Shown: positions 16,395 to 23,797 of the stretch, piece after piece
Position numbering within the stretch: position 1 is the stretch's first letter
Layout: each line of letters starts with the position of its first letter
Translations under genes and position numbers: made by a program
The notes under the pieces: model-generated
The model's input: only the letters and a program-made list of their open reading frames with translations
Told to the model about the DNA's origin: nothing
The model's database searches: none
Source: CAWHOW01 sp050013795
Lineage (GTDB): Bacteria > Bacteroidota > Bacteroidia > Bacteroidales > CG2-30-32-10
NCBI GenBank assembly: GCA_050013795.1
Contig: JBEKEO010000044.1
Location: 1 to 29,935, forward strand
Direction of reading: 5' to 3'
Length of the DNA stretch: 29,935 nt

Positions 16395-17681
16395 ATGGAA
16401 AAAAAATTAAGCTTTAAACTATTGCAGGATGCTGATCTCCGGGGAAAAACCGTGCTTGTCAGAGTTGATCACAATGTAGTAAAGAAAGGAATTATCCACG
16501 ATCCATATAGGATAGATGCCACTATTGGGACACTGTTTTATATTATTGCCAAAGGCGGCAAAATTATTTTGATGACACATGTAGGGCGACCGAAAGACAA
16601 GAAAACCGGTGATATTAAGATTAGCTTCGATTCTTCCGTTCAGCCTATCGTTGATTACATTCAATCGAAATTGCATATAACACTTGGCGTTCCTGATTTT
16701 CATCAATATGAATCAAAAGGATATATTGGAATTGAAACCTCTATCAACCACATGATAAGGGATCTGAAAGAAGATAAGATTGATGGCATTTATCTTCCTA
16801 ATACCCGCTGGTTCTCTGGCGAAGAAGCCAAAGGAGAAGAATGTGACCGTTTTGCTTATCAGCTTGCAGGTTTAGCTGATATATTTGTGAATGATGCTTT
16901 CGGCTCGTGGCAGGCGCATGCATCAACCGTTAATGTTACTAAATACTTACCATCCTATGCAGGATTTTTGATGCAGAAAGAGCTCCAGAACCTCGACAGG
17001 ATATATAAACCCGAAAGACCTTTTGTTGCGGTGGTTGCCGGTGCAAAATTCGACACGAAAATAGATTCTCTTAATGCACTCTTGAAAGTTGCCGACCAAC
17101 TTGTTCTTGGAGGAGTTATTTACAATGCATATCTCTGTGCCAAATACGGTTTCGAAATCAAAGGGATAGAAGCTGAAGATATGGAACATGCAAAAGCCTT
17201 TGTTGAATTTGCAAAACAATATCCCGGTAAAATGATAGAACTTCCTTACATAATCGAATCGGATATTATGGAAGGAAAAGTTGAAGGGAAAAACAGGAAA
17301 CTGGATATACGGGAGATAAAACGAGGAACAAAACTCAATTACGTTCTGGATGTTGCAAAGGAATCTTTCCTTGAAAAATCTGTGCTTGATGTTTTTCATA
17401 ATGCAAAAACTATTTTTGTCAATGCGGTGATGGGTTATACTCCTTTCTTCAATGAAGGAACTATCGCACTTGATGAAATGATTGATAAAAATATAGAAGC
17501 TGTGAAGCTATATGGAGGCGGTGACACAATGCAGGAACTAAAGCGGTTATTACCCGGATTATATATTGTGGCTCTTGATAATCCAAAGTACTATATTTTC
17601 ACGGGTGGAGGTGCTGTTCTAAAAGCTATACAGGAAGGTACGTATCAGGGACTGGAACCGGTTAAGGCTTTATGTAAATAA
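16395..17681 (+). CDS. Divergent phosphoglycerate kinase family protein
   Basis: The 428-residue protein has the whole PGK fold: N-terminal VRVDHNVV (22-29), THVGRPKD (61-68), NTRWF (136-140), VNDAFGSWQAHAS (165-177), AGAKFDTKID (215-224), GGGDT (374-378) and TGGGA (403-407). Canonical PGK makes ATP from 1,3-bisphosphoglycerate. Several normally near-invariant parts differ. F is H26 in VDFN. LEN before the Arg of NxRF has become LPN. The AHRAHAS segment is one residue shorter and lacks the substrate-binding Arg. WNGPMGVFE is VNAVMGYTPFF, so the usual Glu is not obvious. D25, N27, R39, H62, R65, R138, K218 and K222 are kept. It may be a paralogue with another substrate, or the only PGK of the cell. 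I leave the symbol empty for this reason. Confidence 0.8.
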   Translation: MEKKLSFKLLQDADLRGKTVLVRVDHNVVKKGIIHDPYRIDATIGTLFYIIAKGGKIILMTHVGRPKDKKTGDIKISFDSSVQPIVDYIQSKLHITLGVPDFHQYESKGYIGIETSINHMIRDLKEDKIDGIYLPNTRWFSGEEAKGEECDRFAYQLAGLADIFVNDAFGSWQAHASTVNVTKYLPSYAGFLMQKELQNLDRIYKPERPFVAVVAGAKFDTKIDSLNALLKVADQLVLGGVIYNAYLCAKYGFEIKGIEAEDMEHAKAFVEFAKQYPGKMIELPYIIESDIMEGKVEGKNRKLDIREIKRGTKLNYVLDVAKESFLEKSVLDVFHNAKTIFVNAVMGYTPFFNEGTIALDEMIDKNIEAVKLYGGGDTMQELKRLLPGLYIVALDNPKYYIFTGGGAVLKAIQEGTYQGLEPVKALCK

Positions 17682-17705
17682 CAACTCGCCCTTAACTTTT
17701 TAATC

Positions 17706-19121
17706 ATGAAAAAAATAATATTCGTTTTATCAGTTTTACTACTTACTTCTGTAATATCTCTACAATCATGTTCCTGTAACAAGAGACACCATAAGGATGA
17801 TAAAGATATCGTTTTCGAAAAAGGTAAAGTTATACAAAATGTAATATGCAGAAAGGATATATCACAGAGTTATTCTCTTTATCTTCCTTCTAATTATACT
17901 ACAGATAAAAAGTGGCCGATTGTTTATGCTTTTGACCCTCATGGAAAAGGATTGCTGCCTGTTGAACTTTTTAAAGATGAAGCAGAAAAGTATGGTGTTA
18001 TTATTGTCGGATCAAATAACTCTAAGAACGGAACACCATGGGAAATAACCTCTGCAATATATGATACGCTATACAGTGATACCCATTATCGTTTTTCCAT
18101 TGACAACAGCAGGATTTATACTGCCGGATTTTCCGGTGGTTCAAGAGTTGCAAGCACTATTGCCATTACTAAAGGTGGCATTAATACGGTAATAGGATGC
18201 GGAGCAGGATTTGGTTCACAGGATCAACCTAGTCAAAAGTTTAGTTATTTCGGAGTTGCAGGAAATATTGACATGAATTTGAATGAAATGATTGCCCTTG
18301 ACAGCGCTCTCGAAAAATCAGGATTCAGGCATTACCTGCACACTTTTGATGGGAAACATGAATGGCCTCCAAAATCAGTTGTAAGCGATGCATTCCTTTG
18401 GCTTGAACTGAATGCCATGAAAGATAAACTAAAACCTATTAATAACGATTTAGTGAAAAACACTTATGGCAGTTGGAGTAAGAGATATGACTCACTTTCA
18501 GGAAAAGGAAATAGCTATGATGCTTATCTTTTATGTAAAAAGATCATTAATTATTTTGATGGACTAACAGATGTATCTAAAATGAAAACAGATCTTTCCA
18601 GGCAAGAATCATCACCTGTCATTACTCAAATACGAAAGCACTTAAACGATATTGCAAAAAAGGAAACAGAACTGCAATCATATTATTCAAATGCTATATC
18701 CACCCAAACAGCAGATTGGTGGAATTCACAGGTTGCAAGGATCAATCAGATTATCAACACAACTCCAGATAATGAAGAAAAGTTCATGTACAAAAGAGTA
18801 TTAAATTACCTGAGCCTTGCTGACTATATGAATGTAAGCGGTGCTTTGAAAGCAGGTCAATTTGAACAAGCTGATAAATTTAATACCATCTATGCACTTG
18901 TTGATCCCGAAAATCCGGAACATGCATATATTTCCTCAGTTCTTTCAATGAAGAAAGGGAAACCACAAGAAGCTATATCATATCTTGAAAAAGCCGCCGA
19001 ACTTGGTTTTGCCGAACCCGACCGACTTGAAAGTGATTCTGTGATGACCTCATTGAAGCAAAATGATAAATACTCTAAGATACTTGAGAATATAAAGAAT
19101 AATACCAAAAAGAAACAATGA
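17706..19121 (+). CDS. Lipoprotein with alpha/beta-hydrolase domain and TPR-like C-terminus
   Basis: The 471-residue protein starts with a signal sequence and lipobox (SLQSC, C22). An esterase/dienelactone-like alpha/beta-hydrolase domain follows (about 45-245). Candidate catalytic residues are S143 in GFSGG (141-145), H218 in DGKHEWPP, and an Asp near 189 (GNIDMN). The second half (about 250-471) is helical, and its end (about 400-450: EHAYISSVLSMKKGKPQEAISYLEKAAELGF) is a TPR unit. It is probably anchored to a membrane facing the periplasm or surface. The substrate is unknown; related proteins include polyhydroxybutyrate depolymerase-like and feruloyl-esterase-like enzymes. Its stop overlaps the nitroreductase start by 4 bases (ATGA), so the two are likely coupled. 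Confidence 0.78.
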   Translation: MKKIIFVLSVLLLTSVISLQSCSCNKRHHKDDKDIVFEKGKVIQNVICRKDISQSYSLYLPSNYTTDKKWPIVYAFDPHGKGLLPVELFKDEAEKYGVIIVGSNNSKNGTPWEITSAIYDTLYSDTHYRFSIDNSRIYTAGFSGGSRVASTIAITKGGINTVIGCGAGFGSQDQPSQKFSYFGVAGNIDMNLNEMIALDSALEKSGFRHYLHTFDGKHEWPPKSVVSDAFLWLELNAMKDKLKPINNDLVKNTYGSWSKRYDSLSGKGNSYDAYLLCKKIINYFDGLTDVSKMKTDLSRQESSPVITQIRKHLNDIAKKETELQSYYSNAISTQTADWWNSQVARINQIINTTPDNEEKFMYKRVLNYLSLADYMNVSGALKAGQFEQADKFNTIYALVDPENPEHAYISSVLSMKKGKPQEAISYLEKAAELGFAEPDRLESDSVMTSLKQNDKYSKILENIKNNTKKKQ

Positions 19122-19657
19122 ATTTTCTAGAGCTGATTAAGTTAAGACAGAGTGTAAGAAAGTATTCAGACAAGCCTGTAGAAAGAGAAAAGATTGAACG
19201 CTGCATAGAAGCTGCCCGTCTTGCTCCTTCTGCATGCAATGCCCAGCCATGGAAATATATTTTAATTGACGAACCCGAACTGAAGGAAAATGTTGCCAAA
19301 GAGACTTTTAGTACCATAGCTCCTTTTAACAAATTTTCATTACAGGCTCCGGTGATTATTGCTATTGTAATGGAAAAACCTAACATGCTTTCGCAGTTTG
19401 GTGGCAGGGTGAAAGACAAGGATTTTTATTTGATAGATATTGGTATTACGGCCGAGCACTTTTGTCTTCAGGCTACGGAAGAAGGCCTTGGAACATGCAT
19501 GCTTGGTTGGTTCAACGAAAGAGCTGTACTAAAATTGCTAAATATCCCGTCAAGGAAAAGAATAGGTTTATTGATAACCCTGGGTTATGCAGCGGATGAA
19601 CAACGTCAGAAAAAAAGAAAAGAGGTTAAAGAAATGTGCAACTTTAACAAATATTAG
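19118..19657 (+). CDS. Nitroreductase family FMN-dependent oxidoreductase
   Basis: The 179-residue protein has the nitroreductase fold. RQSVRKYSDKPV near the N-terminus binds FMN phosphate, PSACNAQPWKYILI follows, and GLGTCMLGWFNE near 125-136 is the usual second flavin contact. Such enzymes reduce nitro groups, quinones or flavins with NAD(P)H; the real substrate is unknown. It is the last gene of the rightward run and overlaps the previous gene by 4 bases. Its stop also overlaps the uvrC stop on the other strand by 4 bases, so the two transcripts must run into each other here. Confidence 0.9.
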   Translation: MNFLELIKLRQSVRKYSDKPVEREKIERCIEAARLAPSACNAQPWKYILIDEPELKENVAKETFSTIAPFNKFSLQAPVIIAIVMEKPNMLSQFGGRVKDKDFYLIDIGITAEHFCLQATEEGLGTCMLGWFNERAVLKLLNIPSRKRIGLLITLGYAADEQRQKKRKEVKEMCNFNKY

Positions 19658-21477
19658 TTGTTAATATTCGATTGCTGTTTCTGAAAATACTCAAATATCT
19701 CTTTTCCTTTCGATTTCCCTGCTATTAGTTGAATTCCCTCCAATGAAGCCTTCTTAATATTATTCACTGATTTAAATTTGCGAAGAAGAGTTTGAATGGT
19801 TTTTTCGCCAATTCCTTCAATTTTGATAAGCTGAGATTTTGTAATGGATTTCTCTCTCTTTCCACGGTGATGGGTAATTCCAAAACGATGCGCTTCATCT
19901 CGCATCTGTTGAATGACCTTTAATGTTTCTGATTTTTTATCAAGATACAGTGGAAGAGAATCTCCGGGATAATAGATCTCTTCCAGTTTTTTAGCAATAC
20001 CGATTAAATTTATTTTACCTCGCAGGTCAAGCTTTTCAAGACTTTTCAGTGCTGAACTTACTTGCCCCTTTCCTCCGTCCACTATAATTAGTTGAGGTAA
20101 AGATTGGTTTTCATCAAGCAATCTTTTATATCTTCTTAATATCACTTCTTCCATAGAAGCAAAGTCATTTGGGCCTTCCACGGTTTTTATATTGAAATGC
20201 CTGTATTCTTTTTTATCTGGTTTTGCATTTTTAAAAACCACAAGAGCTGAAACAGGATAAGCTCCTTGTATATTGGAGTTATCGAAACATTCAATATGAA
20301 CAGGTAATTCGGGCAACCGAAGATCTTTCTTCATAGTTTCCAGTATCCGTTTTGAATGTCTTTCAGGATCTACTAATTCTTTTTGCTTCTTTTTATCCAT
20401 CATATAATAACGGGCATTCCTTTCAGAAAGATCGAGTAATTGTTTTTTATCTCTTTTCTGGGGTACTGTAATAGTTATACCTGGAATTGCAGTTTCAAGC
20501 TGAATAGGAAGAATGATTTCTCCTGAATCCGAATTAAATCGCTGACGGAATTCAATTATTGAAAGCGCTATGATCTCTTCATCTGTTTCATCCAGCTTCT
20601 TTTTTATTTCAACTGAATGCGACTGAATGATAGCGCCATTAATAATCTTCAGGTAATTGACGTATGCATTACTTTCATTACCTATAAGTGAAAATACATC
20701 TACATTGGTAATAGCAGGATTTACAACCATTGACTTGCTTTGATATTTCTCCAGCAATTCAATTTTCTCTTTTACAATATTTGCTTTTTCATATTCGAGA
20801 CTTTCAGAATAATCTTTCATTAAAGACTTTAATTGTTTTTCAACACTATTAATATTTCCTTTAATAATATCCTGAATGTTGGTAATGGTAGCATTGTAAT
20901 CTTCCTCTGTTTGCAAAGCTTCACATGGTCCTTTGCAGTTGCCTATATGATACTCAAGGCATATTTTGAATTTTTTACTTTTAATGTTTTCTTCGGAAAG
21001 ATTAAAGTTGCAATTACGTAATGGATATAAATGCCTTACTAGATCTAGAAGAGTATTCATCATTTTCACAGACGCATAAGGGCCAAAATAAATAGAACCA
21101 TCTTTAATCACTGTGCGGGTGGGAAATATTCTGGGAAATCTTTCTTTCTTAATACATATCCACGGATAGGTCTTATCATCCTTCATTAAAATATTGTACC
21201 GTGGCTGATATTCTTTGATAAGGTTGTTTTCCAGAAGCAATGCATCAAATTCAGATTTTACAACAATATATTGTATGTCTGCAATCTTTTTTACCAATAC
21301 ATTCACTTTGCCGCTTTCATGCTTTTCTTTATGAAAATAAGAAGAGACACGTTTCTTTAAATTCTTTGCTTTACCTACATAGATAAGTTTTCCTGAATCA
21401 TCGTAATATTGATAAACTCCCGGATTATCAGGTAAGAATTTTAGAATATTATCTATGTAAGAATTTTCTTTTGTCAA
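19654..21477 (-). CDS. uvrC: UvrABC system protein C (excinuclease)
   Basis: The 607-residue nuclease makes both incisions around DNA damage in nucleotide excision repair with UvrA and UvrB. The GIY-YIG domain (about 15-95) has PGVY (19-22), YVGKAKNLKKRV (33-44) and ENNLIKEYQPRYN. Cys 156, 173, 181 and 185 match the spacing of the UvrC iron-sulfur cluster. A UVR motif that contacts UvrB lies near 210-245. The RNase H-like domain has D399 (FDNSN), D467 (VDGGKGQ) and H530 (DEAHRF). Two helix-hairpin-helix motifs (about 550-595) end the protein. The start is TTG at 21477; an in-frame stop just upstream (21486-21484) and the lack of any nearby ATG leave no better choice. It begins 13 bases after gldH. 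Confidence 0.95.
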   Translation of the reverse strand: MTKENSYIDNILKFLPDNPGVYQYYDDSGKLIYVGKAKNLKKRVSSYFHKEKHESGKVNVLVKKIADIQYIVVKSEFDALLLENNLIKEYQPRYNILMKDDKTYPWICIKKERFPRIFPTRTVIKDGSIYFGPYASVKMMNTLLDLVRHLYPLRNCNFNLSEENIKSKKFKICLEYHIGNCKGPCEALQTEEDYNATITNIQDIIKGNINSVEKQLKSLMKDYSESLEYEKANIVKEKIELLEKYQSKSMVVNPAITNVDVFSLIGNESNAYVNYLKIINGAIIQSHSVEIKKKLDETDEEIIALSIIEFRQRFNSDSGEIILPIQLETAIPGITITVPQKRDKKQLLDLSERNARYYMMDKKKQKELVDPERHSKRILETMKKDLRLPELPVHIECFDNSNIQGAYPVSALVVFKNAKPDKKEYRHFNIKTVEGPNDFASMEEVILRRYKRLLDENQSLPQLIIVDGGKGQVSSALKSLEKLDLRGKINLIGIAKKLEEIYYPGDSLPLYLDKKSETLKVIQQMRDEAHRFGITHHRGKREKSITKSQLIKIEGIGEKTIQTLLRKFKSVNNIKKASLEGIQLIAGKSKGKEIFEYFQKQQSNINN

Positions 21478-21490
21478 GCTATGTCAGAAT

Positions 21491-21955
21491 TTATTTGATC
21501 TTCTCAATCCTTAATCCCAACTCCATGATTCCCTGTGTTGGCGTTGTAGGCATATTATCTATGATGTCAAATTTGTATGTTCCCAATGCATTAAATTTTA
21601 CTTTTTGCATGATGACAGAGTTTTCGTCCCATATATCACCCGAACCATCACCAATGAATTTGCCGCTTTTATCACGGAAATTAAGCTTAAAATTTTTTGC
21701 ATGCTCTTCTCCATTTGGTGTGGAGTAAGTAAGATTAATGAGGAGACCGTCATAAGGATAATTATCGGTATGCCTTACAGGTAAGTAAACATCGTAAGAT
21801 GCAGAAGTATCATCAATGACTACATCGAATGAAACCACTTTATTCATGGTCCAGTCATAATTATCGAATTTCTCAAACTTTTCAAACACTTCATGTTTAC
21901 CGGAACATGAAAAGAGAAAAATCAATGAGGATATTAAAAGGATAGTTTTTCTCAT
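21491..21955 (-). CDS. gldH: Gliding motility lipoprotein GldH
   Basis: The 154-residue protein starts with a signal sequence and lipobox (LFLFSC, C17). The body matches GldH: EVFEKFEKFDNYDW, VVSFDVVIDDT, YDVYLPVRHTDNYPYDGLLIN, NFRDKSGKFIGDGSGDIWD and a final IMELGLRIEKIK. GldH is needed for gliding in Flavobacterium johnsoniae and is linked to T9SS function in gliding relatives (known). ATG 21955 is preferred to 21994 because it opens the signal sequence directly. It sits between arsC and uvrC and appears to be in a long leftward transcript; gldH next to repair genes is a chance of genome layout as far as I can tell. Confidence 0.88.
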   Translation of the reverse strand: MRKTILLISSLIFLFSCSGKHEVFEKFEKFDNYDWTMNKVVSFDVVIDDTSASYDVYLPVRHTDNYPYDGLLINLTYSTPNGEEHAKNFKLNFRDKSGKFIGDGSGDIWDENSVIMQKVKFNALGTYKFDIIDNMPTTPTQGIMELGLRIEKIK

Positions 21956-21990
21956 AGTTTGGTTCCTTATTTTTATGTAAAGAGCATCTT

Positions 21991-22407
21991 TCAAAGACTT
22001 GTATAAAAGTGTTTAAATGCTTCATATATTTCGTCTCTTACTTTTCTATAAACACTTAATTTTTCTTCATCTGTGCCTTTTGCATTGGCAGGGTCTTCAA
22101 AACCTATATGCATCCTGTGTTTTACATTGCCAATAAATACAGGACAAACTTCTTTTGCTCCATCACAAACAGTAATTACATAATCAAAAGTTTCTTTTAA
22201 ATATATATCCACATCTTTCGGATATTGTTTGGAAATATCAATTCCTTTTTCAGTCATAACTTTTACGGCATAAGAATTGACTTTCTTTTCGGCTTTTGTT
22301 CCGGCAGAAAATACTTCAAGGTTTTTATCAAATGATTTTAAGAACCCTTCAGCCATTTGACTTCTGCAGGTGTTGCCACTGCAAATAATTAAGATCTTTT
22401 TTTTCAT
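21991..22407 (-). CDS. arsC: Thioredoxin-coupled arsenate reductase
   Basis: The 138-residue protein belongs to the low-molecular-weight phosphatase fold group and reduces arsenate to arsenite with thioredoxin. The P-loop is CSGNTCRS (C9-S16). The redox triad C9, C81 and C88 (ITVCDGAKEVCPVF) has the same spacing as C10, C82 and C89 of the plasmid pI258 enzyme. A DP motif (EDPANAKGTDEEK) supplies the acid. The length is typical. It is third in the run acr3, small Cys-rich gene, arsC, and passes arsenite to the Acr3 exporter. No ArsR gene is in view. Confidence 0.93.
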   Translation of the reverse strand: MKKKILIICSGNTCRSQMAEGFLKSFDKNLEVFSAGTKAEKKVNSYAVKVMTEKGIDISKQYPKDVDIYLKETFDYVITVCDGAKEVCPVFIGNVKHRMHIGFEDPANAKGTDEEKLSVYRKVRDEIYEAFKHFYTSL

Positions 22408-22438
22408 GTTCAGCTAATTGTATGCTTTAAACTTTTTA

Positions 22439-22672
22439 TTAATTAGCATATTCACAATGGCTGCAGTCTCCGCCTCCACATGACATAGCCGGCATGCTTT
22501 CCTTTTTGGTAACGGCATTGGGATCGCGGTATTCACTACATTCGGTTTTACAAGTGGGGCAGACTGCAATAAATTTCATACAAGGTCCGTATATAGGGTC
22601 GTTCCATTCTCTCTTTTTGCCTTTTGCTTCAAATATCTTTTTGCATGAGGCGCACCAGAATTTTTCTTTCAT
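22439..22672 (-). CDS. Small Cys-rich zinc-ribbon-like protein in the ars cluster
   Basis: The 77-residue protein has two CxxC pairs (FWCASCKK near the start, VCPTCKTEC in the middle) and a C-terminal tail MSCGGGDCSHC. The first pairs look like a zinc ribbon. The tail has the closely spaced cysteines that bind soft metals or arsenite. I do not recognise a named family. It overlaps the acr3 stop by one base (TAATG) and comes before arsC, so it is likely co-expressed. A role as arsenite carrier or sensor is inference; it could also be a general zinc-ribbon protein. Confidence 0.78.
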   Translation of the reverse strand: MKEKFWCASCKKIFEAKGKKREWNDPIYGPCMKFIAVCPTCKTECSEYRDPNAVTKKESMPAMSCGGGDCSHCEYAN

Positions 22673-23736
22673 TATTGTACTTTATTTAAATTATCAAAAT
22701 ACTTTTTCTTAAACCAGAATGCCACATTCACCAAGCTTATCAACACGGGCACTTCAACCAGTGGCCCTATTACACCAACAAATGCTTCGCCTGAATTTAT
22801 GCCAAATATAGCAATTGCCACAGCAATGGCAAGTTCGAAATTATTGCTGGCAGCAGTGAATGAAAGTGCTGTCGACTGCCCATAAGTTGCTTTTGCTTTC
22901 CTGCTGATAATAAAGGATACAAAGAACATGATAACAAAATATATCGTCAGCGGAATGGCAATGCGAATTACATCAAATGGTAAATGAACGATATATTCTC
23001 CTTTCAGGGAAAACATAACAAGGATAGTGAAAAGCAACGCTATTAATGTAATGGGGCTTATCCGTGGAATGAATTTCGTGTGATACCATGTTTTATCTTT
23101 AACTTTTATCAGGATGGTGCGTGTTAAAAAGCCTGCAATAAAAGGTATCCCAAGATAGATAAATACGCTTTTTGCAATTTGCGAAATGGTGATCTTTTCA
23201 ACTATCGAATTAGTTGGCAAGCCAAACCATGCAGGAAGCACGGCAATAAAAACATAAGCATAAACGGAAAAGAACAGCACCTGGAAAATTGAATTGAAAG
23301 CAACAAGTCCGGCGCAATATTCCGTGTCGCCTTTAGCCAATTCGTTCCATACGATGACCATAGCTATGCACCTTGCAAGGCCTATCAATATAAGCCCGTA
23401 CATATAATCAATGTTGAACTGAAGGAAAATTATTGCCAGCAAGAACATCAGCACAGGCCCTATTATCCAGTTCTGCACTAATGAAATGGTGAGGACTTTA
23501 TAATTACGAAATACTTTTCCCAACTCTTCATATTTTACTTTTGCCAGGGGCGGATACATCATTAAAATTAAACCTATAGCTATGGGAATGTTTGTTGTGC
23601 TGTCGGGAGAAGATTTGAGGGAATCCCAGAAACCCGCAATGGCAGGGAATAAATATCCCGATAAAACGCCTATGAACATGGCAAGAAATATCCAAAGGGT
23701 AAGGTACCTGTCGAGGAATTTTAAACGGGTTTTCAT
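22672..23736 (-). CDS. acr3: Arsenite efflux permease, ACR3 family
   Basis: The 354-residue inner-membrane protein has about ten membrane helices and exports arsenite using the proton gradient. It carries the ACR3 core GLARCIAMVIVWNELAKGD (119-137), where C123 is the conserved arsenite-binding cysteine of the family, and the later ALSFTAASNNFELAIA signature and GPLVEVPVLI. It starts 61 bases after the Ade-Apt gene ends, in the same direction, with no fully matching -7 box between. The start, MKTRLKFLDRYLTLW, is normal for the family. It is not ArsB, which has a different fold. Confidence 0.94.
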   Translation of the reverse strand: MKTRLKFLDRYLTLWIFLAMFIGVLSGYLFPAIAGFWDSLKSSPDSTTNIPIAIGLILMMYPPLAKVKYEELGKVFRNYKVLTISLVQNWIIGPVLMFLLAIIFLQFNIDYMYGLILIGLARCIAMVIVWNELAKGDTEYCAGLVAFNSIFQVLFFSVYAYVFIAVLPAWFGLPTNSIVEKITISQIAKSVFIYLGIPFIAGFLTRTILIKVKDKTWYHTKFIPRISPITLIALLFTILVMFSLKGEYIVHLPFDVIRIAIPLTIYFVIMFFVSFIISRKAKATYGQSTALSFTAASNNFELAIAVAIAIFGINSGEAFVGVIGPLVEVPVLISLVNVAFWFKKKYFDNLNKVQ

Positions 23737-23797
23737 TTCTTGTACATCATTATAAAATCATTATCTTCGTTAGGAATGATTTTTTTATAAATGCTTT

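Noticed and set aside
21956..21994. Upstream start for gldH that overlaps arsC
   Set aside because: The extra 13 residues would precede the signal sequence; starting at 21955 gives a standard lipoprotein signal.
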